Source of the DNA: Nitrospira sp.
GTDB lineage: Bacteria; Nitrospirota; Nitrospiria; Nitrospirales; Nitrospiraceae
Assembly: GCA_025361385.1 (NCBI GenBank)
Contig: JANYAJ010000080.1
Location: forward strand, 1-9,127
Reading direction: 5' to 3'
DNA length: 9,127 nt
Shown piece after piece: positions 1 to 6,389 of this stretch. Made by a program: the position numbers and the translations under genes. Position 1 is the first letter of the stretch. Every line of letters begins with the position of its first letter. The notes beneath the pieces are model-generated. The model searched no databases. It saw nothing but the letters and a program-made list of their open reading frames with translations, and was not told where the DNA came from.

Positions 1-249
1 CATGGCGCTATCGATGCCGTAACCGGCATGGTCACCGATATCGGGGCGCTTAATCGTTTGGTCCAGGGGAAAGTCGTGCAGGCCTTTGACCATCAGGACC
101 TTCGTCAGGCTCTCGGGACTCAGGTTGTGACCGGTGAGCAACTGGTCGAGCATATCTGGAAGCAACTGGCCTCTTCTCTTTCAGCGGGCAGACTCTCGAG
201 CGTGCGTCTCGTGCAGTCTCGGGACTTGTTCTTCGAATTTGCAGGCTGA
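1..249 (+). CDS. queD: 6-pyruvoyl-tetrahydropterin synthase / QueD family protein, 3' part
   Basis: Frame 1 is open from the first base of the window to TGA at 247-249, so the 5' end of the gene lies outside. The visible 82 residues match the C-terminal half of the PTPS/QueD fold. They contain GAIDAVTGMVTDIGALNRLV, the segment in which this family reads roughly 'G-x-[IV]-D-x-x-T-G-M-V-x-[DN]-[LI]'. FDHQDL is the family's D-H pair near the active site. VTGEQLVEHIW precedes the last helix, and VRLVQSRDLFFEF is the final strand, where the family usually has 'V-x-[VL]-x-E'. Bacterial QueD converts dihydroneopterin triphosphate to 6-carboxytetrahydropterin for queuosine and other 7-deazaguanine compounds. 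The zinc-binding histidines and catalytic Cys expected upstream are not visible, so biopterin-type or PTPS-III/IV activity cannot be excluded. The next gene starts 30 bases downstream on the same strand, so the two may be co-transcribed. Confidence 0.85.
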   Translation, partial: HGAIDAVTGMVTDIGALNRLVQGKVVQAFDHQDLRQALGTQVVTGEQLVEHIWKQLASSLSAGRLSSVRLVQSRDLFFEFAG

Positions 250-279
250 CCGGGCTCGTTCATGCGGTTGGGGTGTTCT

Positions 280-762
280 ATGAAGACACGTCTGATCTTT
301 GGGCTGTTGATGCTGTGCCTCTCGTGGCCGGCGGTCTCCAGGTCTGCCGAAGAAGGGGAGGCGATCGAGAGGACCGTCAAGGATGCCGCCATGGCCGCGG
401 CGACTTTCTCGGAAACCAGAGACAAACAATCCGTCTTGAAGCTCTATACCAAGGACTACGTCGGTATTCAGGATGGCGAGACGGAGGGCCGTGACTCCAT
501 CGAAAAGTGGTTGTCGGACTATGATTCTGAGCTCGAAAAAGGCAGTACCCTGCGGTTTATCGGTGCTGTGTCGAACCTGCAAGTCCGGATAACAGGCCCC
601 TCAGCCTGGGCGACCTACGACTATGTGTTTCAGGCGATCAGGAAAGGCGAATTCGAAGCACAGGACTCCGGACAATGTACCGCCCTCTTGCGCAAGGATG
701 GCCCCCTGTGGCTCATCTTCCACGAGCATTGTTCGAAGACACGGTCTGGGTTCGGGAAGTAA
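280..762 (+). CDS. Exported SnoaL/NTF2-like (DUF4440-type) protein
   Basis: This is a 160-residue protein if ATG 280 is the start. I prefer that start over the in-frame ATG at 262 because it puts a typical signal peptide at the terminus: MKTR, a hydrophobic core LIFGLLMLCLSWPAV, then SRSA with likely cleavage after Ala23. A GGGG stretch lies about 9 bases upstream. The mature part starts with an acidic helix (EEGEAIERTVKDAAMAAATF) and continues YTKDYVGIQDGETEGRDSIE. This resembles the SnoaL/DUF4440 pattern of a helix, then 'Y-x-x-D-[FY]-x-x-x-x-x-G-x-x-x-G-[RK]-x-x-I'. Later strands include LQVRITGPSAWATYDYVF and the terminal strand GPLWLIFHEHCS. Such cone-shaped folds bind small ligands or act as enzymes, but no catalytic residue can be assigned here. 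Location is probably periplasmic. It follows the pterin gene closely and converges on the kinase gene, whose stop lies 57 bases away; I see no clear terminator between them. Confidence 0.75.
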   Translation: MKTRLIFGLLMLCLSWPAVSRSAEEGEAIERTVKDAAMAAATFSETRDKQSVLKLYTKDYVGIQDGETEGRDSIEKWLSDYDSELEKGSTLRFIGAVSNLQVRITGPSAWATYDYVFQAIRKGEFEAQDSGQCTALLRKDGPLWLIFHEHCSKTRSGFGK

Positions 763-819
763 TAGGATGGATCCAGGGGGTAGGCCACTGCGTTCAAGCG
801 TAATGGTGTGGTCCAGCGA

Positions 820-1452
820 TCAGCGCGGCTGAGCCGTCTGCAGGAGTTCTCGGACTTTCTCGATGAGCGTGGTAGGGAGGAAGGGCTTTGGCAGGAAGGG
901 CATGTCGTCCTGTACCCCGTTGGCCTGAAGAGTGTCGCCTGCGTAGCCGGACATATAGAGCACTTTGGCCTCTGGCCGCATCGCATGGACACCTTCGATA
1001 AACGTGGAGCTTTTCATCCGAGGCATGATGACGTCGGTAATGACGAGAGAACATTGTCCTTTGAGCATTTGCAGGCCTTGTAAGGCTTGAATCCCATCGC
1101 CTGCTGCCAATACCTGGTAGCCTTGATCCTGCAGGACTGTCGTAATCAAATTCCTGATGCTCTCCTCATCCTCTACAACGAGAATCGTATCTTGTAGTGC
1201 GAGAGTTGGTTTTCCTGCCTGAGGCGTCTCAGACTCGACGGCCGGCTGTCCTACACGCGGGAGGTACACGATAAAACGTGAGCCTCGCCCCGGTTCACTC
1301 GTGACGTCGATATAGCCCTGGCTTTGCTTGACGATGCCATAGACGGTGGCTAGCCCGAGCCCAACTCCCTTCTCCTGGCCTTTTGTCGTGAAAAATGGTT
1401 CGAAAATGTGGGTCAGTGTTTCCATATCCATCCCGCATCCCGCATCCCGCAT
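820..1452 (-). CDS. C-terminal fragment of the kinase: HATPase end plus receiver domain
   Basis: This frame is open from 1518, but its reading is recognisable only from the repeat on. The ATG at 1452-1450 is the first in-frame codon giving native-looking sequence (MRDAGCGMDMETL). It holds the F box IFEPFFTTKG, the G2 box GVGLGLATVYGIVKQSQG and the strand GSRFIVYLPRV. A linker leads to a receiver domain starting TILVVEDEES with an acidic pocket. The phospho-acceptor Asp is in VITDVIMPRM, the conserved Ser in YMSGY and the conserved Lys in FLPKPF. I see no convincing ribosome-binding site for an independent start, so free receiver protein is possible but unsupported. The receiver has no DNA-binding or enzymatic output domain after it, which fits a hybrid kinase that hands phosphate on. 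Confidence 0.6.
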   Translation of the reverse strand: MRDAGCGMDMETLTHIFEPFFTTKGQEKGVGLGLATVYGIVKQSQGYIDVTSEPGRGSRFIVYLPRVGQPAVESETPQAGKPTLALQDTILVVEDEESIRNLITTVLQDQGYQVLAAGDGIQALQGLQMLKGQCSLVITDVIMPRMKSSTFIEGVHAMRPEAKVLYMSGYAGDTLQANGVQDDMPFLPKPFLPTTLIEKVRELLQTAQPR

Positions 1453-2344
1453 CCTGCACCATAATCTTGACGTACGGACCTGGTGTTGAGCCTGGGTGCG
1501 AGTTCGAGAATTGCTCATCTAAGTCGATATTATCCGTCTCGATATTGATGAGGCCACCGTCCGGCATCGCATCGCGGGCATTTAAGACGAGGTTCATGAT
1601 CACTTGTTCGAGCTGCACGGGATCGACCAGCGCATGACCTGTCCGGGGATGGAGCACGACGACCATCTGAATCTGCTCCCCGATCAGTCGCTGAAGAATA
1701 TCTTCCAACTCGCGGATGGCTTGATTCACCGGCAATTCTTTCGGCTCGAACACTTGCCTCCTGCTAAACGTAAGCAGCTTTTTGGTCAGGGCTGCAGCCC
1801 GCAACCCGGCCTGGCTGATCATTTCTAGCTCCTGACGGGCCGGGTGTGCGCCCAGCTGCTGCAGCAACCGTTGGGCATGTCCGATCACGACCATCATCAG
1901 GTTGTTGAAGTCATGTGCAATGCCGCCCGCCAATCGTCCCACCGCTTCCATCTTCTGCGATTGGTGCAGCGCCGCGGCCGTTCGTTTGTATTCAGTGATA
2001 TCGACGATCGTTTCGATCACGTGGATTTGCCCGTCGGCGGTGGAAGCTTTGGACCAATGGACGAGGAGAAACTTATCCCCCGGAAGCGGGACTTCGCTGG
2101 AAATGACCGAGTTCGACGTCAGCGCTTCAGGCATCCGGCAAAATTGGCAGGGAGCGTCGCAGCTGGCAATTTTCTTATAGCAGGAGAATCCTGCGATATT
2201 GCCGAATTGTTTGAGCCCGGTATCATTTTGAAATTGGACCTGATGATTCGAGGGGTCGATGACCGTGACGATCACCGGTTGTGAGTTCAGTAGGACTTGC
2301 GGGTCGTAGCGCGGACGATCAGTCGTCTGTGATGGAGATCCCAT
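1295..2344 (-). CDS. N-terminal fragment of the kinase: Cys-rich PAS, HisKA, partial HATPase
   Basis: As the sequence stands, translation from ATG 2344 gives 349 residues, the last 46 or so out of frame. Residues about 14-118 form a PAS domain that ends in the usual IVDITEYK linker. It contains a cysteine cluster C55-x6-C62-x3-C66-x2-C69 (SCYKKIASCDAPCQFC). Residues 131-200 are a HisKA-type dimerisation domain with the acceptor His144 in GGIAHDFNN. The N box is NLVLNARDAMPDGG, around residues 251-264. The G1 motif DAGCGM ends at residue 303, where the frame is lost. The fragment keeps the sensor and the phospho-acceptor His but lacks the F and G2 boxes, so it should not autophosphorylate. There is no transmembrane segment, so the protein is predicted to be cytoplasmic. 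Confidence 0.7.
   Translation of the reverse strand: MGSPSQTTDRPRYDPQVLLNSQPVIVTVIDPSNHQVQFQNDTGLKQFGNIAGFSCYKKIASCDAPCQFCRMPEALTSNSVISSEVPLPGDKFLLVHWSKASTADGQIHVIETIVDITEYKRTAAALHQSQKMEAVGRLAGGIAHDFNNLMMVVIGHAQRLLQQLGAHPARQELEMISQAGLRAAALTKKLLTFSRRQVFEPKELPVNQAIRELEDILQRLIGEQIQMVVVLHPRTGHALVDPVQLEQVIMNLVLNARDAMPDGGLINIETDNIDLDEQFSNSHPGSTPGPYVKIMVQDAGCGMRDGYGNTDPHFRTIFHDKRPGEGSWARASHRLWHRQAKPGLYRRHE
1430..1457 (-). repeat. 7-bp tandem repeat (GCGGGAT) in the kinase G1 box
   Basis: Read on the minus strand, one degenerate unit GCAGGAT (1457-1451) is followed by three perfect GCGGGAT units (1450-1430). Seven is not a multiple of three, so each gain or loss of a unit changes the frame. Two perfect units plus the degenerate one would encode the G1 box in frame; the third perfect unit breaks it. 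Short perfect tandem repeats like this change by polymerase slippage. Confidence 0.9.
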
Positions 2345-2487
2345 ACGCGCTACCTCGAAACAGGCTGTGGTGCAGGCAATCCATGCTTCATGTCACTAGG
2401 GCCTCTCGACCTTACTACAAGTCCTGAGTGAGTCAAGAAGATCGACGATTTTCGGACGAAGCGGGTTGAAATCGATGAACCGTGCGG

Positions 2488-2820
2488 TTATTTGAGTAGG
2501 TGGTCTGAAATCAACGAGGCGAGTTCCGCTGGCTCGACAACACCTTCGCGGGTGAGAAGGAGCTTGCCATGTGCAAAGAAGTGCGTGGTGGGGTAGGTTT
2601 CGAAGGTATGGCTCTTTTTAATCTCTCGGCATCGGCCAGGGACATGCATCTTCGCTTTGCCGACTTTCACATCGAGAAACTTGGCGGCGATCTCTTCCAG
2701 GATTGGGTCGTAGGTCTTGCAGGGCTCACAGGTCGCGAGGCCGTAGGCGACGAGTGCGGCGGGCGCGTCCGTGAATTCCTTATAGTTTTCGTCTCTGACG
2801 TCTTCGACTGTTCCAGGCAT
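2488..2820 (-). CDS. Small thioredoxin-fold protein with CEPC active site
   Basis: This 110-residue protein is thioredoxin-sized. After LVAYGLAT comes C31-E-P-C34, the dithiol site, followed by helix KTYDPILEEIAAKF. YPTTHFFAHGKLL supplies the cis-Pro (Pro77) and the next strand, and EPAELASLISDHLL is the final helix. The Trp that normally precedes the first Cys of thioredoxin is absent, and a third Cys (Cys64) lies mid-protein. It is therefore a divergent thioredoxin-like protein rather than classical TrxA. No signal peptide is seen, so a cytoplasmic disulfide reductase or partner-specific redox role is likely. The gene lies 78 bases downstream of a peroxiredoxin on the same strand, which suggests it could reduce that enzyme; this is an inference. 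The start at ATG 2820 has no clear Shine-Dalgarno sequence: the leader just before it reads TACTTTTAATT. Confidence 0.8.
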   Translation of the reverse strand: MPGTVEDVRDENYKEFTDAPAALVAYGLATCEPCKTYDPILEEIAAKFLDVKVGKAKMHVPGRCREIKKSHTFETYPTTHFFAHGKLLLTREGVVEPAELASLISDHLLK

Positions 2821-2830
2821 AATTAAAAGT

Positions 2831-2887
2831 ACTCAGTGCTGAGTTCTGAGTGCTGAGTCAGCCGAAATCTCGGCCCTCAGCACTCAG
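2831..2887. repeat. Repeat-built hairpin between peroxiredoxin and thioredoxin-like genes
   Basis: CTGAGTGCTGAG (2846-2857) is perfectly complementary, inverted, to CTCAGCACTCAG (2876-2887). Inside it is a second stem, GCCGA (2861-2865) with TCGGC (2870-2874), around an AATC loop. A near copy of the left arm, CTCAGTGCTGAG (2832-2843), differs from 2846-2857 at one base, so two left arms could compete for one right arm. The structure fills almost the whole intergenic gap. On the minus strand it could end or attenuate transcription out of the peroxiredoxin gene, but no long T run follows; the nearest is TTTT at 2829-2826. It looks like an intergenic repeat element of a multicopy type. Confidence 0.7.
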
Positions 2888-2898
2888 GACCATTCGAA

Positions 2899-3369
2899 TT
2901 AGCTCAGCTTCGCGAGGGCCGCGAGGATGTCCTTGTCTTCCCGCGCCACTTTGATCTCCTGCACCTTCGCGTAGGCGACCTTGCCGTTCTTGTCCACGAT
3001 GACGGTTGCACGCTTTGAGCAGTTCAGCGGCTCAAAGTAGAGACCGTAGGCCTTTGCCGTGGTCCGGTGCACGTCCGACAACAAGCGGTGCTTGAGGTCC
3101 ATGGAATCAGCCCAGGCCTTGTGCGAAAAGAAGCTGTCGCAGCTGATGCCGAACAATTCCGCGTTCGCCGATTGGAACTTGGGGAAGTCGTCGGTCAGGC
3201 ACTTGTTCTCGCCCTGACAGACTGGGCTCCAATCCAGAGGATAGAAGCAGAGCACGACATTTTTTTTGCCGCGGTAGTCGCTCAGCTTTACGTCCTTCTG
3301 GTCCTGATCCTTTAAGTCAAAATCCGGTGCGGTATCGCCAACCTTAATTTCTGCTGCTACGTCGCTCAT
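2899..3369 (-). CDS. Peroxiredoxin (AhpC/TSA, BCP/AhpE-like)
   Basis: A 156-residue protein reads from ATG 3369, chosen because AAGGAGG (3383-3377) sits 7 bases upstream. The candidate promoter also overlaps the longer alternative start at 3453. The protein opens with [20 protein letters not shown], the typical redoxin start. It carries [10 protein letters not shown], matching the peroxiredoxin P-x3-[TS]-x2-C active site with Ser in place of the usual Thr and the last Cys as peroxidatic. A second Cys lies six residues later (QGENKC). Two more are in GISCDSF and [13 protein letters not shown], and any of these could be the resolving Cys. The family reduces H2O2 and organic hydroperoxides, using thioredoxin-type partners for regeneration. 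The neighbouring thioredoxin-like gene fits that need. No signal peptide, so cytoplasmic. BCP, AhpE and other 1-/2-Cys types cannot be separated by eye. Confidence 0.9.
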   Translation of the reverse strand: MSDVAAEIKVGDTAPDFDLKDQDQKDVKLSDYRGKKNVVLCFYPLDWSPVCQGENKCLTDDFPKFQSANAELFGISCDSFFSHKAWADSMDLKHRLLSDVHRTTAKAYGLYFEPLNCSKRATVIVDKNGKVAYAKVQEIKVAREDKDILAALAKLS

Positions 3370-3376
3370 CTGGATG

Positions 3377-3383
3377 CCTCCTT
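3377..3383 (-). promoter_or_regulatory. Shine-Dalgarno site of the peroxiredoxin gene
   Basis: AAGGAGG on the minus strand is a near-perfect anti-16S match, 7 bases before ATG 3369. It decides the start in favour of 3369 rather than the in-frame ATG at 3453. Confidence 0.85.
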
Positions 3384-3423
3384 CACTGGGTTTAGTCCGG
3401 CCTCTGACACATTCGTCTGTATT

Positions 3424-3453
3424 TTTGTACCGTGCGGCTTGAAACCTTGTCAA
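3424..3453 (-). promoter_or_regulatory. Candidate sigma70 promoter of the peroxiredoxin gene
   Basis: On the minus strand, a perfect -35 box TTGACA (3453-3448) is followed after 18 bases by TACAAA (3429-3424), four of six matches to TATAAT. Transcription would start near 3417, giving a leader of about 48 bases that contains the strong ribosome-binding site. It is a consensus match only. Confidence 0.5.
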
Positions 3454-3513
3454 CGGTCCTGAAGGCCTATGGCTGGTTCTGGCGACCTATCAGTGCTCGA
3501 TAAAGCAGAAAAA

Positions 3514-4269
3514 CTATAACGAAGTTCTGATTTCTCGAAAGCTGAGCATACGACCGGCTGGTGCGGCGGTGCGGTGGTTGGCAATTTCAATATTCTGACC
3601 CGAGGGCCCTACACGGATGTGGCTTCCGACTTTGGGGGACTGTCCGGTCCTGGTCAATTCGTCTGCCGTTTCTCGGAGAAGGTCCCGGATAGGCTGGTCT
3701 GGGAGACCAGGGGAGAGAAACATTTCAAGTTCATCCACCCCGAACTTACTGAGGCCGAGGGTATAACACCGGCTCCGATGGCTCGGCTCATGATCTTCCT
3801 GCAAGACCGGGATGTGATCGCTCACGTCGAAGTGGGTGAGTGGACGATTCTGCCAATCCGACGGGTTCACATACTGGTTCGTGGTAATGTCATGGGCTGT
3901 GCCTTGCGTGAGGAGTGTGAGTCCGCGGGCGAGGCGCGCGGCAAAGAGAATCATGTCCGGCATATCTCGCGGGGATGCGAGGGAGGGCGCGACCGCCCCC
4001 ATCACGTCGTGCTCCCAGGCCAGCTGTTTCATCACGTCGGCCACGTGGCTCATCGGCAGTGGCATCACGACATGGGCCGACCAAGGGCCGTGAGTCGCAT
4101 GCCAGGATTCTGCTGCGCCCGCCTCATGGCGAATGGTTAACGGTCCACCATATTCCCGGTCGTACCAGACCTTCAGTTCGTCGGTGGCCGGTGCCGTTCC
4201 ACGATAGCCGACGAAGTAGAGCGGAGGGCGGCGAGCAGAGGGTTTGGGAGTTTTCTTTTTGATCCTCAT
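3514..4269 (-). CDS. Uncharacterised protein downstream of typA
   Basis: From ATG 4269 the protein has 251 residues. An in-frame ATG at 4317 would add 16 residues and overlap the typA end. I prefer 4269, which begins MRIKKKTPKPSARRP 13 bases after the typA stop, although neither start has a good ribosome-binding site. I do not recognise the family. A basic N-terminal tail leads into PLYFVGYRGTAP. The body is soluble, with no signal peptide or membrane segment, and is rich in His and Trp (for example AAESWHATHGPWSAHV). Near residue 170 is RCYTLGLSKFGVDELEMFL, a 'T-x-G-L-x-K-F-G-x-x-[DE]-L' stretch that faintly recalls DUF4261-like proteins. I would not name it on that basis. The tight spacing suggests co-transcription with typA. 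Confidence 0.7.
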   Translation of the reverse strand: MRIKKKTPKPSARRPPLYFVGYRGTAPATDELKVWYDREYGGPLTIRHEAGAAESWHATHGPWSAHVVMPLPMSHVADVMKQLAWEHDVMGAVAPSLASPRDMPDMILFAARLARGLTLLTQGTAHDITTNQYVNPSDWQNRPLTHFDVSDHIPVLQEDHEPSHRSRCYTLGLSKFGVDELEMFLSPGLPDQPIRDLLRETADELTRTGQSPKVGSHIRVGPSGQNIEIANHRTAAPAGRMLSFREIRTSL

Positions 4270-4282
4270 CGTGGCGCTGCGG

Positions 4283-6169
4283 CTATTTGCTGGACTTCTT
4301 AGCCCGACGGCGTTCATCCGAGTTGAGAATCTTTTTGCGAATACGCAGGCTCTTCGGCGTCACCTCAATCAGTTCGTCCGGGCCGATATATTCGAGTGCG
4401 AACTCCAAGCCCATTTCCCGCGGCGGTGTGAGGACCAAGGCCTCATCGGTTCCCGAGGCACGCATGTTGGACAGCTGCTTTTCTTTACAGACGTTCACGT
4501 CCATGTCTTCGTCACGGCTATTTTCGCCGACGACCATTCCGCGATAGACATCCACGACTGGACCGATGAACATGGTCCCTCGATCTTGAGTCATGAAGAT
4601 GGCATAGCCGGTGCTGGCTCCATCTTCACATGCGACGAGTGACCCATGTGTCGCCACCGAGAGGTCGCGCTGCTCCATCGGTTCGTAGGCGGCAAAGACA
4701 TGGTGCATGATGATGGTGCCGCGCGTTTTGGCGACCAGGAGGTTCTTAAGCCCCATGATCCCGCGGGTGGGGATATGGTACTCCAGGTGCATTTCGCTTG
4801 GACCGGCGTCGGAATGGATGAGCCGCATATGGCGCAACTCGCCACGGCGTTTGCCCAGCTCTTCGATCACGGCGCCTTGATACGTTTCCGGTACCTGGAT
4901 CGTCAGTTCCTCATACGGTTCGAGGACCTTGTCTCCGTCCCGATGGACGATGACTTCCGGTTGCGAGACTTGCAGTTCATATCCTTCCCGGCGCATCGCT
5001 TCGATCAGGACGCCGAGATGCAGTTCGCCGCGGCCTGCCACGAGGAACTTATCCGCACTCTCCGTTTCCTGTGCGCGCAACGACACGTTGGTTTCGAGTT
5101 CTTTGAAGAGTCGATCGCGTAAATGCCGGGAGGTCAGATACTTCCCTTCCCGTCCGGCGAATGGGCTATTGTTCACGGAAAAGGTCATTTGGACGGTCGG
5201 CTCGTCGACCGTCACGCGGGTCAATGCGACGGGGTTTTCCGCGTCGGCAATGGTATCGCCGATGCTCACCTCGTCCAGGCCTGCTACCGCGACGATTTCT
5301 CCTGCCTCCGCCCGTTCCACATCCGTCCGTTCAAGGCCGGAGTAGACTGCGAGGTCGGACACTTTCCCTGGAAACTTGGCGCCATTCTTTCCGAGTACGA
5401 CCACATTTTGTCGGCGGGCGATCGAGCCGGATTGAATCTTTCCCACTCCCATCTTGCCTTTGTAGAGGTCCTGGATCAGGGAAAGAATCAGGATCTGCAA
5501 TGGCGCCTCGGCGTTGATCGCCGGTGCGGGGATCTTCTCCAGGACGGTGTCGAGGAGGGGCGAAATGTCCGTGCCGGGCTTCGCGAGGTCGTTGGTTGCC
5601 GTGCCTTTGATCGCGGCGGTGTAGACAATGGGGAAATCCAGTTGCTCGTCGGTCGCACCGAGATGGACAAACAAGTCGAAGGTCCGATTCACCACATCGT
5701 CGATGACGGCGTCTGGCCGGTCGATCTTGTTGATGACGACGATGGCTTTGTGTCCGAGCGCGAGCGCTTTCCGCAATACGAAGGTCGTTTGCGGCATGGG
5801 GCCTTCCTTTGCGTCGATCAAGATGAGGACGCCGTCCACCATGCGTAGGGTCCGCTCGACTTCACCGCCGAAGTCGGCATGGCCCGGGGTGTCGACGATA
5901 TTGATTTTTACGCCCTTGTAGATGACGCTGGCGTTCTTCGCCCGGATCGTGATCCCGCGTTCACGCTCTTGGTCCATCGAGTCCATGATCCGCTCACCCA
6001 TGTCGTCGATCTTGCGATGGACGTGGGTCTGTCGGAGCACCGCGTCAACCAAGGTCGTCTTGCCATGGTCGACGTGGGCAATAATGGCGATATTTCGAAT
6101 GTCGCTTCGGCGCCCCTTGGGAGCGATCTCGTTAACGACGGGAGACTCTGAGGTGGCTGTCTGGTCCAT
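4283..6169 (-). CDS. typA: Ribosome-associated translational GTPase TypA/BipA
   Basis: The 628-residue protein has the full TypA/BipA layout. The GTPase domain shows G1 AHVDHGKT (31-38), G2 RGITI (71-75), G3 DTPGH (93-97), G4 NKID (147-150) and G5 around TAAIKG (184-189). The TypA-typical stretch [20 protein letters not shown] precedes [10 protein letters not shown]. Later come the EF-Tu-like domain II and the EF-G-like domains, with [20 protein letters not shown] and the TypA-specific C-terminal domain ([20 protein letters not shown]). The N terminus is about 19 residues longer than I expect for E. coli BipA. BipA binds the 70S ribosome and helps 50S assembly, particularly in the cold or under stress; it is cytoplasmic. 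AGGA (6178-6175) five bases before ATG 6169 supports this start. The Lys/Arg-rich tail ([11 protein letters not shown]) is normal for the family. Confidence 0.97.
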   Translation of the reverse strand: MDQTATSESPVVNEIAPKGRRSDIRNIAIIAHVDHGKTTLVDAVLRQTHVHRKIDDMGERIMDSMDQERERGITIRAKNASVIYKGVKINIVDTPGHADFGGEVERTLRMVDGVLILIDAKEGPMPQTTFVLRKALALGHKAIVVINKIDRPDAVIDDVVNRTFDLFVHLGATDEQLDFPIVYTAAIKGTATNDLAKPGTDISPLLDTVLEKIPAPAINAEAPLQILILSLIQDLYKGKMGVGKIQSGSIARRQNVVVLGKNGAKFPGKVSDLAVYSGLERTDVERAEAGEIVAVAGLDEVSIGDTIADAENPVALTRVTVDEPTVQMTFSVNNSPFAGREGKYLTSRHLRDRLFKELETNVSLRAQETESADKFLVAGRGELHLGVLIEAMRREGYELQVSQPEVIVHRDGDKVLEPYEELTIQVPETYQGAVIEELGKRRGELRHMRLIHSDAGPSEMHLEYHIPTRGIMGLKNLLVAKTRGTIIMHHVFAAYEPMEQRDLSVATHGSLVACEDGASTGYAIFMTQDRGTMFIGPVVDVYRGMVVGENSRDEDMDVNVCKEKQLSNMRASGTDEALVLTPPREMGLEFALEYIGPDELIEVTPKSLRIRKKILNSDERRRAKKSSK

Positions 6170-6187
6170 GGTAGTCCTGCGTGCTCC

Positions 6188-6217
6188 AAAAAAAAGACGC
6201 CCGGGAATCCAGGCGCC
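6188..6217 (-). terminator. Terminator-like hairpin with T8 in the typA leader
   Basis: On the minus strand, GGCGCCTGG (6217-6209) pairs with the segment ending GGGCGTC at 6196. The stem is about 9 bp with two G-U pairs and a loop of about 4 bases. Eight T follow immediately (6195-6188). This is the textbook form of an intrinsic terminator, yet it points toward typA and lies only 18 bases before its start codon. No minus-strand gene lies between it and the divergent PBP1A gene. It may be a leader attenuator or a leftover terminator. Confidence 0.55.
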
Positions 6218-6224
6218 GTGGGCT

Positions 6225-6254
6225 AGTATACCCGAAGCATGCTATCAGGTACAA
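6225..6254 (-). promoter_or_regulatory. Candidate promoter of typA
   Basis: On the minus strand, TATACT (6230-6225; five of six matches to TATAAT) is preceded after 18 bases by TTGTAC (6254-6249; three of six matches to TTGACA). Initiation about seven bases downstream would place the start almost at the base of the T8 hairpin. By-eye match only. Confidence 0.4.
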
Positions 6255-6303
6255 GCGATGCTCGGCGGAAGATGCGTGGAAGCGATGGGACGCCGTCGCA
6301 GGC

Positions 6304-6332
6304 TTGAGTTTTGAGGGGCCCCACGGTATGGT
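6304..6332 (+). promoter_or_regulatory. Weak candidate promoter of the PBP1A gene
   Basis: TTGAGT (6304-6309) and TATGGT (6327-6332) are spaced by 17 bases, each with four of six consensus matches. The spacer contains the palindrome GGGGCCCC (6315-6322). Nothing better is seen in the divergent region 6170-6389, so this is a tentative call. Confidence 0.25.
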
Positions 6333-6389
6333 GACTTCGGCCTCTTTCCCAGGGAGGCGAGTGTTTTTACAAGATAACCCCGCGTAATT

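Larger units (their letters stand above)
820..2344 (-). pseudogene. Hybrid PAS histidine kinase with receiver domain, broken by a 7-bp repeat expansion
   Basis: Two overlapping minus-strand frames together encode one hybrid sensor kinase. The first runs from ATG 2344 and carries PAS, the phospho-acceptor His domain and half of the ATPase domain. The second carries the rest of the ATPase domain and a receiver domain ending at TGA 820-822. The switch falls in tandem copies of GCGGGAT (minus-strand reading). Removing one copy leaves 1518 bases and restores a single frame of 505 residues. It reads QDAGCGMDMETLTHIFEPFF across the junction, a normal G1-to-F-box sequence. No other lesion is visible and both halves keep all key residues. 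The break is therefore recent, reversible (phase variation), or a sequencing/assembly error. GAGG about 9 bases before ATG 2344 is a reasonable ribosome-binding site. The receiver would feed a phosphorelay; no partner regulator is in the window. Confidence 0.85.

Noticed and set aside
181..582. Minus-strand frames opposite the pterin gene and the SnoaL-like gene
   Set aside because: Both plus-strand genes have recognisable family features or a signal peptide; the antisense frames have none.
763..819. Terminator between the convergent SnoaL-like and kinase genes
   Set aside because: Only weak, imperfect complementarity and no T run on either strand.
1395..1518. Programmed ribosomal frameshifting as the explanation for the kinase split
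   Set aside because: There is no slippery heptamer with a downstream structure, and removal of one repeat unit restores the frame exactly, so a repeat-length change is simpler.
2345..2487. Promoter for the kinase in the gap after the thioredoxin-like gene (TTGACT near 2435 with a weak -10)
   Set aside because: The -10 candidate has only about three matches and poor spacing; not enough to annotate.
3370..3453. Longer peroxiredoxin start at ATG 3453
   Set aside because: It lies within the candidate promoter, the extra 28 residues look non-coding, and an excellent ribosome-binding site marks ATG 3369.
3574..4140. 188-codon plus-strand frame opposite the unrecognised protein gene
   Set aside because: I considered whether it might be the true gene because the minus-strand product is unknown. 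The minus-strand reading has a more normal protein composition and operon-like spacing after typA.
5123..5848. 241-codon plus-strand open frame opposite typA (with others at 4646-5122 and 4244-4642)
   Set aside because: It is antisense to strongly conserved TypA sequence, shows no recognisable domain, and such shadow frames are expected opposite GC-rich codons.
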